From contig JAUZOB010000098.1 of NCBI GenBank assembly GCA_030706665.1, positions 1-10,322 of the forward strand: a stretch of DNA of 10,322 nucleotides, read 5' to 3'. The notes below the pieces were generated by a model, which saw only the letters and a list, made by a program, of their open reading frames with translations, had not been told where the DNA came from and searched no databases. Shown in pieces: positions 1 through 7,759 of the stretch (the stretch's first letter is position 1; each line of letters begins with the position of its first letter). Origin of the DNA: Bacteroidota bacterium. Its GTDB lineage: Bacteria; Bacteroidota; Bacteroidia; Bacteroidales; Prolixibacteraceae. The position numbers and the translations under genes were made by a program.

Positions 1-393
1 GGATGCGATATGAGCCAGCTTGACGATTTTACGCTGAATCTTCTTTGCAATGATGAGGTAATCGAAGTAAATCAGGATCCACTTGGAAAGCAAGCTTCAC
101 CAGTTAAGAACAGCAATGGTATCCAAATTTGGATGAGACCGTTAGAAGATCATTCTTATGCCGTAGGAATCTTTAACGGAGGGAATGACGATCCTTATGA
201 TTTAGTAAGCTGGGATTCAAATTCTTCAAATGCAAAAGCAGTAAAAGTTCTCTTCAGCGATTTAAAACTAAAAGGGAAATTTAAAGTTCGCGATATCTGG
301 AGACAAAAGAATCTTGAAGTAAAAGGGAATTCAATCGATGTGAAAGTTCCTCATCATGGAGTTGCTTTTTTAAAAATTACTCCGGTAAAATAA
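1..393 (+). CDS. GH27 alpha-galactosidase, C-terminal part (5' end outside window)
   Basis: Glycoside hydrolases of family 27 remove terminal alpha-linked galactose (in some members alpha-GalNAc) from oligo- and polysaccharides by a retaining mechanism. The reading frame is open from base 1 and begins Gly-Cys-Asp-Met-Ser. The visible 130 residues carry the hallmark end of the GH27 catalytic barrel, including LLCNDEVIEVNQDPLGKQ, which corresponds to the well-conserved INQDPLGKQ stretch of animal and plant alpha-galactosidases. About 95 residues of C-terminal antiparallel beta domain follow, ending in a TAA stop. The catalytic aspartates, signal peptide and start lie upstream and cannot be checked. 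The gene is on the same strand as the following hydrolase gene, 78 bp away. Family assignment is secure; substrate specificity is not shown by this fragment. Confidence 0.93.
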   Translation, partial: GCDMSQLDDFTLNLLCNDEVIEVNQDPLGKQASPVKNSNGIQIWMRPLEDHSYAVGIFNGGNDDPYDLVSWDSNSSNAKAVKVLFSDLKLKGKFKVRDIWRQKNLEVKGNSIDVKVPHHGVAFLKITPVK

Positions 394-471
394 AAGTAGA
401 TCAACGGTTTATTCACTATAATCTATTTGCTGATTAGATCGCTGATTTTAAGGGAAAACTATGATTAATTG

Positions 472-1539
472 ATGATGAAAAAAATTATTTTATATCTAAT
501 ATTAGTAAGCATGAGTTTGTGCGGTTGGGCACAATCCAAAACTCAATGCGTGTTTTTAGTGATGACTGACGGATGGCGTTGTGACGAAATGTTTAATGGC
601 GCTACCGAAGCTCTTCTTTCTAATACCTCTGACGTTGTAAAACAACAGTTCGGACAGGGAACGTCCGAGGAACGACGCAACGCGTTAATGCCTTTTATCT
701 GGAATGAATTAGTTCCTCATGGGCAGATTTACGGGAATAGAACATATGGGAATAATGTAAATTTGACCAATCCGTATCATTTCTCCAATCCGGGATACAG
801 TGAAATTATTACCGGATTTGCAGATCCACAGATAAATCATAATGATAAAATTTACAATCCGAATGTCAACGTTTTTGAAATCCTGAACCAATCTCCAAAA
901 CTTAAAAATAAAGTTGCGGCATTCGGGAGTTGGGACTTATTCCCGTATATATTCAATGTCAAACGGAATAATCTCCCGGTTAATGCAGGGTATATTAATG
1001 CAGAAGGAAAAAAATTATCTAAAAATGAAAAATTATTAAATAATCTGCAGAATGATATACCCGCACAATTCAATGGAGTACGCTATGATGCGCTAACGGA
1101 TGCGTTTGCCATGGAATATATCAAACGTGAAAAACCCCGGGTTGTTTTTATCTCATTGGGAGAGACCGATGATATTGCCCATACCGGGAATTACGCGGCC
1201 TATCTACAGGCAGGGCATCGTTTTGACCAATATGTAAAGGACCTCTGGAATTATATCAATAAGGATCCTTTTTATAAGAACAGAACAACCCTGATTGTTA
1301 CGACAGATCATGGCAGAGGACATGCTGATAATGCCTGGACAAGCCATGGAAATCAATTCCCGGGAAGTGACCAGACGTGGATAGCCGTGATTGGTCCGGA
1401 TACTTCTGCGAAAGGCGAAATAAAACAAAGTGGGCAGCATTATAGCAATCAGATTGCCAAAACAATTGCCACATTTCTGAAAGTGCCTTATACTCCTGAA
1501 AAAGGATGTGGAGATGCAATTCTTGAGATGTATAAATAG
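472..1539 (+). CDS. Secreted alkaline phosphatase superfamily hydrolase
   Basis: A 355-residue exported metal-dependent hydrolase, probably acting on phosphate mono- or diesters in the periplasm or at the cell surface. Residues 1-20 form a signal peptide with likely cleavage after GWA. The superfamily core is readable in order: D33 in MTDGWR, candidate nucleophile S110 in PGYSE, D233 and H237 in ETDDIAH, D279-H280 in TTDHG, and H292 in SHGNQ. Together these would supply the two-metal site. The sulfatase C/S-x-P-x-R formylglycine signature is absent, so it should not be called a sulfatase. It is closest in feel to the phosphodiesterase/phosphoglyceromutase branch, but has no large cap domain. 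I chose ATG 472; a second ATG follows at 475 and an in-frame TTG precedes at 469. The substrate is unknown. Confidence 0.85.
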   Translation: MMKKIILYLILVSMSLCGWAQSKTQCVFLVMTDGWRCDEMFNGATEALLSNTSDVVKQQFGQGTSEERRNALMPFIWNELVPHGQIYGNRTYGNNVNLTNPYHFSNPGYSEIITGFADPQINHNDKIYNPNVNVFEILNQSPKLKNKVAAFGSWDLFPYIFNVKRNNLPVNAGYINAEGKKLSKNEKLLNNLQNDIPAQFNGVRYDALTDAFAMEYIKREKPRVVFISLGETDDIAHTGNYAAYLQAGHRFDQYVKDLWNYINKDPFYKNRTTLIVTTDHGRGHADNAWTSHGNQFPGSDQTWIAVIGPDTSAKGEIKQSGQHYSNQIAKTIATFLKVPYTPEKGCGDAILEMYK

Positions 1540-1550
1540 TAGTAAATCAG

Positions 1551-1666
1551 AAGGGTTGTCCTAAAAAAAATGAATTTCGAGTCAGCATCTGTTTTGTGGA
1601 AATTACTATAATTCATTGCACTCGCAAGGCTGGCTTATCAGTTTTAACTTTTTTGGGACAACCCTT
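1551..1666. repeat. 116-bp element with 18-bp terminal inverted repeats (MITE-like or IS remnant)
   Basis: The left arm (1551-1568) begins AAGGGTTGTCC and runs into an A tract. The right arm (1649-1666) is its reverse complement, with one mismatch in 18 positions. The roughly 80-bp interior has no convincing reading frame. It contains a second, shorter inverted pair, ATGAATT at 1570-1576 against AATTCAT at 1610-1616. Inverted ends of this length around a short non-coding core are typical of miniature inverted-repeat elements or internally deleted insertion sequences. No clear target-site duplication is seen in the flanks. The folded RNA could also end transcription of the upstream phosphatase gene, because the right arm includes six T residues. 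I cannot assign a transposon family. Confidence 0.6.
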
Positions 1667-1722
1667 TCATATTTTAAGAAGGTGGGAATGTCTGGATTCT
1701 TCTATCTGTTTGGTTATTTCTT

Positions 1723-2397
1723 ATGATGATTAAAAAACTCTCTTTAAGCTTTATCCTGATTCTGCTTGGATCAACATTTTCATTGGCACGCCCTGTTGTT
1801 GACGATGATCCGAAAGAAATAGGTAAAGAACTCTGGCTTGAATTTGGCCTTTCTAAAAAGTTTACATCTCAATTTTCAAGTGTAGTTCTTTTTAATAGCC
1901 TGAATCAGTTAAACTCGTCCTTTAAAAATTACGATAACTATATCGAAGGGATTTTGAAGTATAAGCTAGATAAATCGTATGCATTAGAGCTGTTGTATCG
2001 ACAGGAATATTCCAAAGAAGATGATGGTACTGACGTAATAGAAAAAAGGCCACAAATAAGAGCGGGTTATACTTTTGATTTAGCATCCTGGAACTTTCGA
2101 AATCGATATAAATATGAATTGCGCTTGTTTGAGAACGGGCTTGTAAAACATCGTTATCGAACAGATTTTCAAATAAAGGCACCATGGACATTTTCATCTT
2201 TTCATTTTGGTCCTTATCTGAACGAAGAATTATCCGTATCGTCCGGGGAACTGAGTATGTCTCGCTGCTATCTTGGTCTTTCAGGAGGAAATAATCAATA
2301 TTCCCGTTCCTTATATCTTGTCTGGCAAATGAACAGGGAAAAATTTGGATGGAGTAATATGTTGGGGGCCGGTATCTCATGGGAAATTTGTTTATGA
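1723..2397 (+). CDS. DUF2490 family protein, putative outer-membrane beta-barrel
   Basis: A 224-residue exported protein of the DUF2490 family, found widely in Bacteroidota and of unknown function. Residues 1-22 are a signal peptide ending SLA. The mature part opens with the family-typical stretch ELWLEFGLSKKF (about residues 36-47). It continues as alternating amphipathic beta strands with aromatic and charged turns, including RYKYELR and a later KHRYR. This pattern fits a small outer-membrane barrel. The chain ends ISWEICL, so the very last residue is not the aromatic one common in outer-membrane barrels. The start is ATG 1723, with a second ATG directly after. It lies 56 bp after the inverted-repeat element and 190 bp before the metallophosphoesterase gene. 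No substrate or partner can be deduced. Confidence 0.8.
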   Translation: MMIKKLSLSFILILLGSTFSLARPVVDDDPKEIGKELWLEFGLSKKFTSQFSSVVLFNSLNQLNSSFKNYDNYIEGILKYKLDKSYALELLYRQEYSKEDDGTDVIEKRPQIRAGYTFDLASWNFRNRYKYELRLFENGLVKHRYRTDFQIKAPWTFSSFHFGPYLNEELSVSSGELSMSRCYLGLSGGNNQYSRSLYLVWQMNREKFGWSNMLGAGISWEICL

Positions 2398-2400
2398 TAA

Positions 2401-2452
2401 AACAAGAATGGGATAAATGCATGGTCAACTTCTTCGTTCCCGTTTGCTTGTT
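2401..2452 (+). terminator. Weak hairpin after the DUF2490 gene, possible terminator
   Basis: AACAAG at 2401-2406 pairs with CTTGTT at 2447-2452, and GGGA at 2410-2413 pairs with TCCC at 2438-2441, leaving an internal loop of three against five bases. It begins four bases after the stop codon. The sequence that follows (CATTATTT) has only a poor T tract, so termination is uncertain. Confidence 0.3.
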
Positions 2453-2587
2453 CATTATTTAAGGTTTAATGATATTTTCTGTTCGGTTGGTAACGTGCAA
2501 TATCGATTTTTTCAACTGTTCTTTAATCGCTAATCATTTGTAAGTGTTTATGTATTTAATGAATTAGAAGTGCTAAGACAGAATCAG

Positions 2588-5092
2588 ATGATGAAAAAAA
2601 TATTTATTTTACTTCTAATAATTTTGGCCCCATATGTATTGTTTGCACAAACTTGGCCATCAAGCCTTAAAGGTCGGTGGACTTTCGATGATGCATCGAA
2701 TCATTTGAAAGCTGTCGTAGGGGAAGACCTGAAGCTTAACGGATCGGACCAACCGGCAATTGACGGTCCCACAACAGCAGATAAAGCTGTAAGAATAGGT
2801 AAGGGAAGTTATTTAAGTTGTACGCATAACATCTCTGCCAATGGTTCCGGAAATAACGTAAACAGATATTCGCTTCTGATTGATTTTCGAATAGCATTTC
2901 TGGGGCAATACTACTCATTCTTTCAAACGAATCCGGCCAATAATGACGATGCGGACTTTTGTGTGAACCCGAATGGGAACATTGGCATCGCAACACTTGG
3001 GTATTCATCTTTCTCTGTCACTCCGGGCCAATGGTATCGGATGGTGGTTACTGTAGATATGGGCGCTGCTATTAATACTTACATCGATGGAAATTTAATA
3101 AATAAAGGAAACATGACACAGTCGACAACTGCTGTTGACGGCCGTTGGTCTTTATCCCCTTCTACAGCATTAAACAATGTGCTTCTTTTTGCTGACGACA
3201 ATGGGGAAGATAATGATATTGATGTAGCCCAGGTCGCTATTTTTGATAAACCTCTTTCTGAAACGGAAATTACAGCTCTTGGAAAGTTTGATCATCCCAA
3301 AATACCTATAAAACCGTATCTTGAAACTCCTACACCTACCTCAATTTACATTAACTGGCAGGATACCTGCAGGATGGACAACAAAGTGGTATATGGAACG
3401 GATTCTTTATCTCTCAAATCGTCTGCAGTAGGCGTTGATCAGGATATATCCGGTAAAATGTGGCATACGGTGAAACTGAACGACCTTATTCCTAATACTA
3501 CTTATTATTATAAATGCATTAGCGGAGCAGATTCTTCAAATGTTTGTCCTTTTCATACTCCAGCGCTGCCGGGCAACTCAGAGGGACACGTACGATTCGC
3601 TATCATTGGAGATTCACAAGACCATCCGGCTCAGGCTGCTAAGACGGCCAATGCCATGAAAACAAAATTTATAGAGTTATATGGAGCAGACTGGTATAAT
3701 AAAGTTAATTTAATTCTTCATACCGGCGATATTGTCGGATATTCTTCGATATCCAATTATGAAACGCAGTATTTTGAACCATTCTCTATACTTACCGGTT
3801 CTGTCCCTTTCATGATTGCAACGGGAAATCATGATCTTGATGCAAACGGATTATTTTATAAACTCATGCATTATGAAGATTTCTCAGATGCCCAGTATCC
3901 CGATGCCCGATGCGAAAAGTATTATTCATTTTCAATTGGAAACGTACAGTTTATTGCTACCTATTCAGCAGATGCCACCTACACGAATTCTGCACAAAGG
4001 AATTGGCTAAAACAAAAACTAAATGCTTCAAAAGATAATGGATTAATTGATTTTGTATTTGTCTATGGGCATAAAGGAAGAAGCGAACTTTGGCCCATAG
4101 GTGATGATCCTTATGTCCCGGATAGCATTTTTTCTGCTTTAGCTGATTACCCGAAAGTTGCCATGTATTTATGCGGACATTCGCACAATTATGAATATGG
4201 AACCCATTTGGCAAACAATAATGAAAGAAGAGATTTCAGAACACTGATATTTGGTGGTGCAGGAGGAGATCTTGATCGCTGGGGAGCATCAGCGAATATT
4301 GATTTACCGGATGTGCATAAGTCGTATGATTATTACGGTTATACGATTGTGGATGTGGATATAAAGAATAAATCGTACACGGCGACTGCTTATAGCTTAG
4401 GGAATCCGAACGTTCCCATGAATAATGCAGTGCTTGATCGCTGGCATGGAATAGTTGGCCGTTCTGCTCCTGCTAAACCTTTGGCAAAATGCCCCGACTC
4501 AGTTATCAAAACGACTCAGCCGGTATTGGAAGCTTCAGCTTTTATTGGAGCAGATTCAGATTCCCTCATGAGTTCTCAGTTTCAAATAGCAAGGTTACCC
4601 GGTGATTTCAATAAACCTCTTGTGGATACGATCCGTCATTGGGTAAATATCTACGAGGTAGATGCCTCTTATGTGCCCATTAATAAGAACTCAGGCATTG
4701 ATCTGACCCGTTATACGGTTAATGCCGGAATCCTGCAAGTGGGGAATACTTATCAATGGCGTGTCCGTTATCGTGACCACAATTGTCGTTGGAGTGAATG
4801 GTCGGATGCAAAATCCTTTACCATAAAAGATCAGGTAGACGATGTTCCTATATTAACAGAAGAAGGATTCCGGTTTTATCCGAATCCGGCATCTGCCTTT
4901 ATAAATGTAAAAGGGGAAGGAATCTTACGGGTTGATCTCTTAACACTGCAAGGTTGTTGTGTCAAACAATATGATGTCAAAAACGGTAATCCATTCGTAA
5001 TTGATCTTATCGGAATATCCCCAGGGATCTATTTTTTAAAAATAGTAACGAATAAGGAGGATATTGTTCGGAAACTGATAGTAAATAAATAA
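2588..5092 (+). CDS. LamG / purple-acid-phosphatase-like metallophosphoesterase with T9SS sorting domain
   Basis: An 834-residue exported phosphoesterase. In order: signal peptide (1-20, cleavage after LFA); LamG/concanavalin-like domain (about 24-237) that may bind glycan; purple-acid-phosphatase N-terminal FN3-type domain (about 242-331, with NTTYYYKC); calcineurin-like catalytic domain (about 336-545); second FN3-like domain (about 635-747, YQWRVRYRD...WSEWS); and a type A T9SS sorting domain (about 761-834, FYPNPAS to the C-terminal basic tail). Catalytic motifs are GDSQ (D342), GDIVGY (D381), GNHD (N414, H415), VYGH (H495) and GHSH (H531, H533). The canonical purple acid phosphatase GDxxY tyrosine is displaced by one position, so the iron-tyrosine charge transfer may be absent. 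The sorting domain predicts export across the outer membrane with surface attachment or release. I chose tandem ATG 2588 because it starts the signal peptide cleanly; an in-frame GTG at 2570 is less likely. The substrate is unknown. Confidence 0.92.
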   Translation: MMKKIFILLLIILAPYVLFAQTWPSSLKGRWTFDDASNHLKAVVGEDLKLNGSDQPAIDGPTTADKAVRIGKGSYLSCTHNISANGSGNNVNRYSLLIDFRIAFLGQYYSFFQTNPANNDDADFCVNPNGNIGIATLGYSSFSVTPGQWYRMVVTVDMGAAINTYIDGNLINKGNMTQSTTAVDGRWSLSPSTALNNVLLFADDNGEDNDIDVAQVAIFDKPLSETEITALGKFDHPKIPIKPYLETPTPTSIYINWQDTCRMDNKVVYGTDSLSLKSSAVGVDQDISGKMWHTVKLNDLIPNTTYYYKCISGADSSNVCPFHTPALPGNSEGHVRFAIIGDSQDHPAQAAKTANAMKTKFIELYGADWYNKVNLILHTGDIVGYSSISNYETQYFEPFSILTGSVPFMIATGNHDLDANGLFYKLMHYEDFSDAQYPDARCEKYYSFSIGNVQFIATYSADATYTNSAQRNWLKQKLNASKDNGLIDFVFVYGHKGRSELWPIGDDPYVPDSIFSALADYPKVAMYLCGHSHNYEYGTHLANNNERRDFRTLIFGGAGGDLDRWGASANIDLPDVHKSYDYYGYTIVDVDIKNKSYTATAYSLGNPNVPMNNAVLDRWHGIVGRSAPAKPLAKCPDSVIKTTQPVLEASAFIGADSDSLMSSQFQIARLPGDFNKPLVDTIRHWVNIYEVDASYVPINKNSGIDLTRYTVNAGILQVGNTYQWRVRYRDHNCRWSEWSDAKSFTIKDQVDDVPILTEEGFRFYPNPASAFINVKGEGILRVDLLTLQGCCVKQYDVKNGNPFVIDLIGISPGIYFLKIVTNKEDIVRKLIVNK

Positions 5093-5130
5093 GAATTTCA
5101 AAATCACCACATACCATGATTAAGTTACAG

Positions 5131-5171
5131 GCCATTCCGGGATTTCATCCTTGGGATGGCTTTTTTATTTT
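5131..5171 (+). terminator. Intrinsic terminator after the metallophosphoesterase gene
   Basis: GCCATTCC (5131-5138) pairs with GGGATGGC (5153-5160) through eight base pairs including one G-U, around a 14-base loop. TTTTTTATTTT follows immediately. It lies 39 bp after the stop codon. This is the clearest terminator in the window and suggests that the following GH123 gene has its own promoter. Confidence 0.85.
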
Positions 5172-5431
5172 AAAGGAGATACTCTTGATCTATGAAAGTT
5201 GTGATTGAAGAAACTTGAGTATTGAACGGGGTGTAAGATATATGATTTGAAGAATGAATAAATATTAATTATTTACATTGGAATGTATTAAACTGTTAAA
5301 AAGTGAGTTTATAAAGCAGTCGAATTGTTAAATTTATCAGGAAGTATTTCTTGAAAAGGGATAAGAGTCCTCAATAAGGCATGACCTTAAATCGAAACAG
5401 ATATAAAATGAACCTTTAGAATACATACTTT
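5172..5431 (+). promoter_or_regulatory. Leader region of the GH123 gene with a small dyad and a possible promoter
   Basis: These 260 bases contain no gene and are strongly AT-rich. The inverted repeat TACATT-GG-AATGTA sits at 5274-5287. It overlaps a sequence (TACATTGG, 5274-5281) one base away from the Bacteroidota -7 element TAnnTTTG. A TTTG that could act as the -33 element lies at 5246-5249, with 24 bases between them, slightly longer than usual. An operator overlapping a promoter is possible, but the matches are weak. No Shine-Dalgarno sequence is seen just before ATG 5432. Confidence 0.25.
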
Positions 5432-7681
5432 ATGAGATCTCAACGTATTTTAATATGCTTTTTATTTTGTGCTTTTATGCATTGTCAATTACAGGCTCAA
5501 AAGCCTTCGTATGGTTATCTGCTTGGAAATAATGACAAATGCACCTTCTGGTGGGCAGAGGGAGCTTACAAAGTTATGCTGAATGACTCTCCGTTCCGGG
5601 GGCATAAAAACATTTCCTTACAAATGGCATCGAACGAAACAGAACCTTTTCAATTGATTGTCAAGGCCAAACAGCCAATATATGACCTTCGGATCTCGTT
5701 AACTGATGTGAAAGACAAAAATGGAAATAAAATTGTTGGATTCAGTACTGAAATATTGAATGTTGAATATGTATCCGTAACAGTTCCAACGGACAGTCTG
5801 GCTAAGACAGGTCTTTATCCTGACCCTGCTCCGCGATATAACGGACCAGTCAAAGTAGATGCCGGTATCAACCATCCCTTCTGGATTAATATTAAAACAG
5901 ACAAAGAGGTTAAGGCAGGAGATTATGTCTGTGATGTAAAAATTGAAATGAAAGGATGGAGTACTGTAGTCCCGGTTCATATTAAGGTCTGGAATTTTAC
6001 ACTGCCCGAAACCCCAAATATGCGTTCTTCTTTCGGAATTAATACCGATTTTATCAGGAGATATCATCATCTTGATTCGAATGAAGAAATTCGCAATGAG
6101 ACAGATAAATATTACCGGTTTATGGCAGAACATCGAATTGCACCGACCTCTCCAATGGATCTATACCCAATGAGGGTAAATGTGACGGGATTAAAATGGA
6201 CTTCAGGAATCTACGAACGTCAGAAACCTCACGATGGTCATTATTGTCTTAAGATCGATGATAATTCTGTGACGGATAATGTAGAAACGGAAACAGTTGA
6301 TTTTATCAGCGTGAACGATAAACAGACTTATGATTTCTCATTTTATGCCCGCACGTTAGGCTCACCTCATGAGGTAACGGCTTATCTTGAAACTTACGAT
6401 GCCGGGAAACAGTTTCTTCCATTCAGTTGCTCTCTTGAAACGTTTGATACTGATTCTCTTTGGAAAGTTCATGAAATTTCAAAGTTTCATTTTCCTGATA
6501 ACGTAAAATTCATCAAGGTGAGATTGTGTCCGGCCTTTCGGGATGAATCGGGAAATACAAAAGGTACAGCTTGTTTTGATGATGTAACATTGACCAGTGA
6601 GGCCGGGAAAACTAATTTGATCCCTTGTGGAGATTTTGAGGTAGACCCGGATAAGATTGATGTAAACGTTGATTTTTCAGAATTCGATAAGGGAGGACAA
6701 TTATATCTGGATAGTCTGAAATTTAATGCATTTAATCTTAGTATTATGGGAATGGGGTCTGGTACTTATTATTCTCATAATGATGGCATCTTTTATGGAT
6801 TTATTCAGGATACGCCCGAATATGAAAAGCTAATGAGTAAGTATCTGCGTCAAATACAGGATCATCTTGAGCAAAAGGGCTGGCTGGGAAAAGAATATAT
6901 CTACTGGTTCGATGAGCCGGGTGAGAAAGATTATCCTTTTGTTCGTAAGGGGATGATGTCAATTCATAAGGCTGCACCCAAACTGACGCGTTTTATTACG
7001 GAAAACGAGCCTGGACCTGCAATTATGGATGTAACGGAAATGAGTTGTGTCATTTGGAACAGGATAAAACCTGAAATTGTAACAGATCTTTCAAAAAAAG
7101 GAAGAGAATTCTGGTCGTATATCTGTTGCGGTCCAAAAGCTCCATGGATTAATGAGTTTATCGAACATGATGCTGTGAATATGCGAATGTGGCTTTGGAT
7201 GTCATATCAGTATAAGTTAAAAGGGATCCTTATTTGGAATGCAAACTATTGGAATAGCACCACTGCATCTCCGGATGGATATTTACAAAATCCATGGGAG
7301 AATCCGATGTCGTATGTTGTTGGATATGGATTTGCCAAAGGAAAGATCCAAGCTTGGGGAAATGGTGACGGACGATATATTTATCCTCCGAAACAAGATC
7401 CGAATAATGATCACAGGAAAAATCTGGAAGAGCCGGTAACCAGTATTCGTTTGGAGATCCTTCGCGAAGGTATGGAGGACTATGATTATTTTAAGATTCT
7501 GGAAAAGCTCATTGGAGAAGCTCCCGCATCAAAGAAAGCTCTTGCAACGAAGGCTTCCCGATTGCTTTATTTCGATAAAAACTTCTTCATCAATGGGGAA
7601 ACATATTCGAAGGATCCTCAGATTCTTTTAGATCGACGGGCACATATTGCTATGATGATTGAAAAACTTTCCAACAACTAA
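5432..7681 (+). CDS. GH123-family (DUF4091) glycoside hydrolase with inserted carbohydrate-binding-like domain
   Basis: A 749-residue exported enzyme of the DUF4091/GH123 family. Characterised GH123 members are retaining beta-N-acetylgalactosaminidases using neighbouring-group catalysis by an Asp-Glu pair. Residues 1-22 are a signal peptide ending LQA. A beta-sandwich covers about 24-190. The TIM-type barrel starts near 195 (MRSSFGINTDF), is interrupted at about 252-408 by a beta-rich jelly-roll-like segment resembling CBM4/9-type modules, and resumes to about 690. The probable catalytic pair is D494-E495 in YWFDEPGE. Other family hallmarks are WSYICCGP, the Trp-rich GILIWNANYW, and RLEILREGMEDYDYF (R678-G680 within it). 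No T9SS sorting domain is present, so a periplasmic or lipid-independent location is likely. Family membership is firm. GalNAc specificity is inferred, because many DUF4091 proteins are uncharacterised. Confidence 0.87.
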   Translation: MRSQRILICFLFCAFMHCQLQAQKPSYGYLLGNNDKCTFWWAEGAYKVMLNDSPFRGHKNISLQMASNETEPFQLIVKAKQPIYDLRISLTDVKDKNGNKIVGFSTEILNVEYVSVTVPTDSLAKTGLYPDPAPRYNGPVKVDAGINHPFWINIKTDKEVKAGDYVCDVKIEMKGWSTVVPVHIKVWNFTLPETPNMRSSFGINTDFIRRYHHLDSNEEIRNETDKYYRFMAEHRIAPTSPMDLYPMRVNVTGLKWTSGIYERQKPHDGHYCLKIDDNSVTDNVETETVDFISVNDKQTYDFSFYARTLGSPHEVTAYLETYDAGKQFLPFSCSLETFDTDSLWKVHEISKFHFPDNVKFIKVRLCPAFRDESGNTKGTACFDDVTLTSEAGKTNLIPCGDFEVDPDKIDVNVDFSEFDKGGQLYLDSLKFNAFNLSIMGMGSGTYYSHNDGIFYGFIQDTPEYEKLMSKYLRQIQDHLEQKGWLGKEYIYWFDEPGEKDYPFVRKGMMSIHKAAPKLTRFITENEPGPAIMDVTEMSCVIWNRIKPEIVTDLSKKGREFWSYICCGPKAPWINEFIEHDAVNMRMWLWMSYQYKLKGILIWNANYWNSTTASPDGYLQNPWENPMSYVVGYGFAKGKIQAWGNGDGRYIYPPKQDPNNDHRKNLEEPVTSIRLEILREGMEDYDYFKILEKLIGEAPASKKALATKASRLLYFDKNFFINGETYSKDPQILLDRRAHIAMMIEKLSNN

Positions 7682-7698
7682 TAGCTCTTATTATTAAT

Positions 7699-7743
7699 AT
7701 GCAACAAAGCCGAATCATGGAAAATGATTCGGCTGTGTTGCAT
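7699..7743. repeat. Long hairpin: 20-bp arms, 5-base loop
   Basis: The left arm (7699-7718, starting ATGCAACA) and right arm (7724-7743) are reverse complements at 19 of 20 positions, around the loop GGAAA. It lies 17 bp after the GH123 stop codon. Position suggests termination or 3' end protection of the upstream mRNA, but no T tract follows on either strand, so it is not a textbook intrinsic terminator. It could also be one copy of a dispersed palindromic repeat. Confidence 0.7.
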
Positions 7744-7759
7744 AAGAAAGTCAGAGTAT

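Noticed and set aside
421..439. ATCTA / TAGAT hairpin after the GH27 gene
   Set aside because: There are only five A/T-rich pairs around a nine-base loop and no T tract after it; this is expected by chance in AT-rich DNA.
472..540. Lipoprotein signal in the alkaline phosphatase superfamily protein (Cys in SMSLCG)
   Set aside because: The residues before the Cys are M-S-L, which does not fit a lipobox (Leu at -3, small residues at -2 and -1). A normal signal peptidase I site after GWA fits better.
472..1539. Sulfatase assignment for the alkaline phosphatase superfamily protein
   Set aside because: There is no C/S-x-P-x-R formylglycine motif; the candidate nucleophile sits in PGYSE instead.
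1922..2455. A 177-codon open frame on the minus strand opposite the DUF2490 gene
   Set aside because: It is antisense to a well-supported gene. Its translation shows no recognisable domain or signal peptide, and it probably stays open only because of the codon use of the real gene.
3816..4214. Short open frames in other frames and on the minus strand across the metallophosphoesterase catalytic core
   Set aside because: The main frame here carries the GNHD, VxxH and GHxH motifs in proper order, so the alternatives are shadows.
5699..6133. A 144-codon open frame on the minus strand within the GH123 gene
   Set aside because: It lies wholly inside a confidently assigned coding region, and its product is an unstructured-looking mix of Ile, Phe and Cys with no family resemblance.
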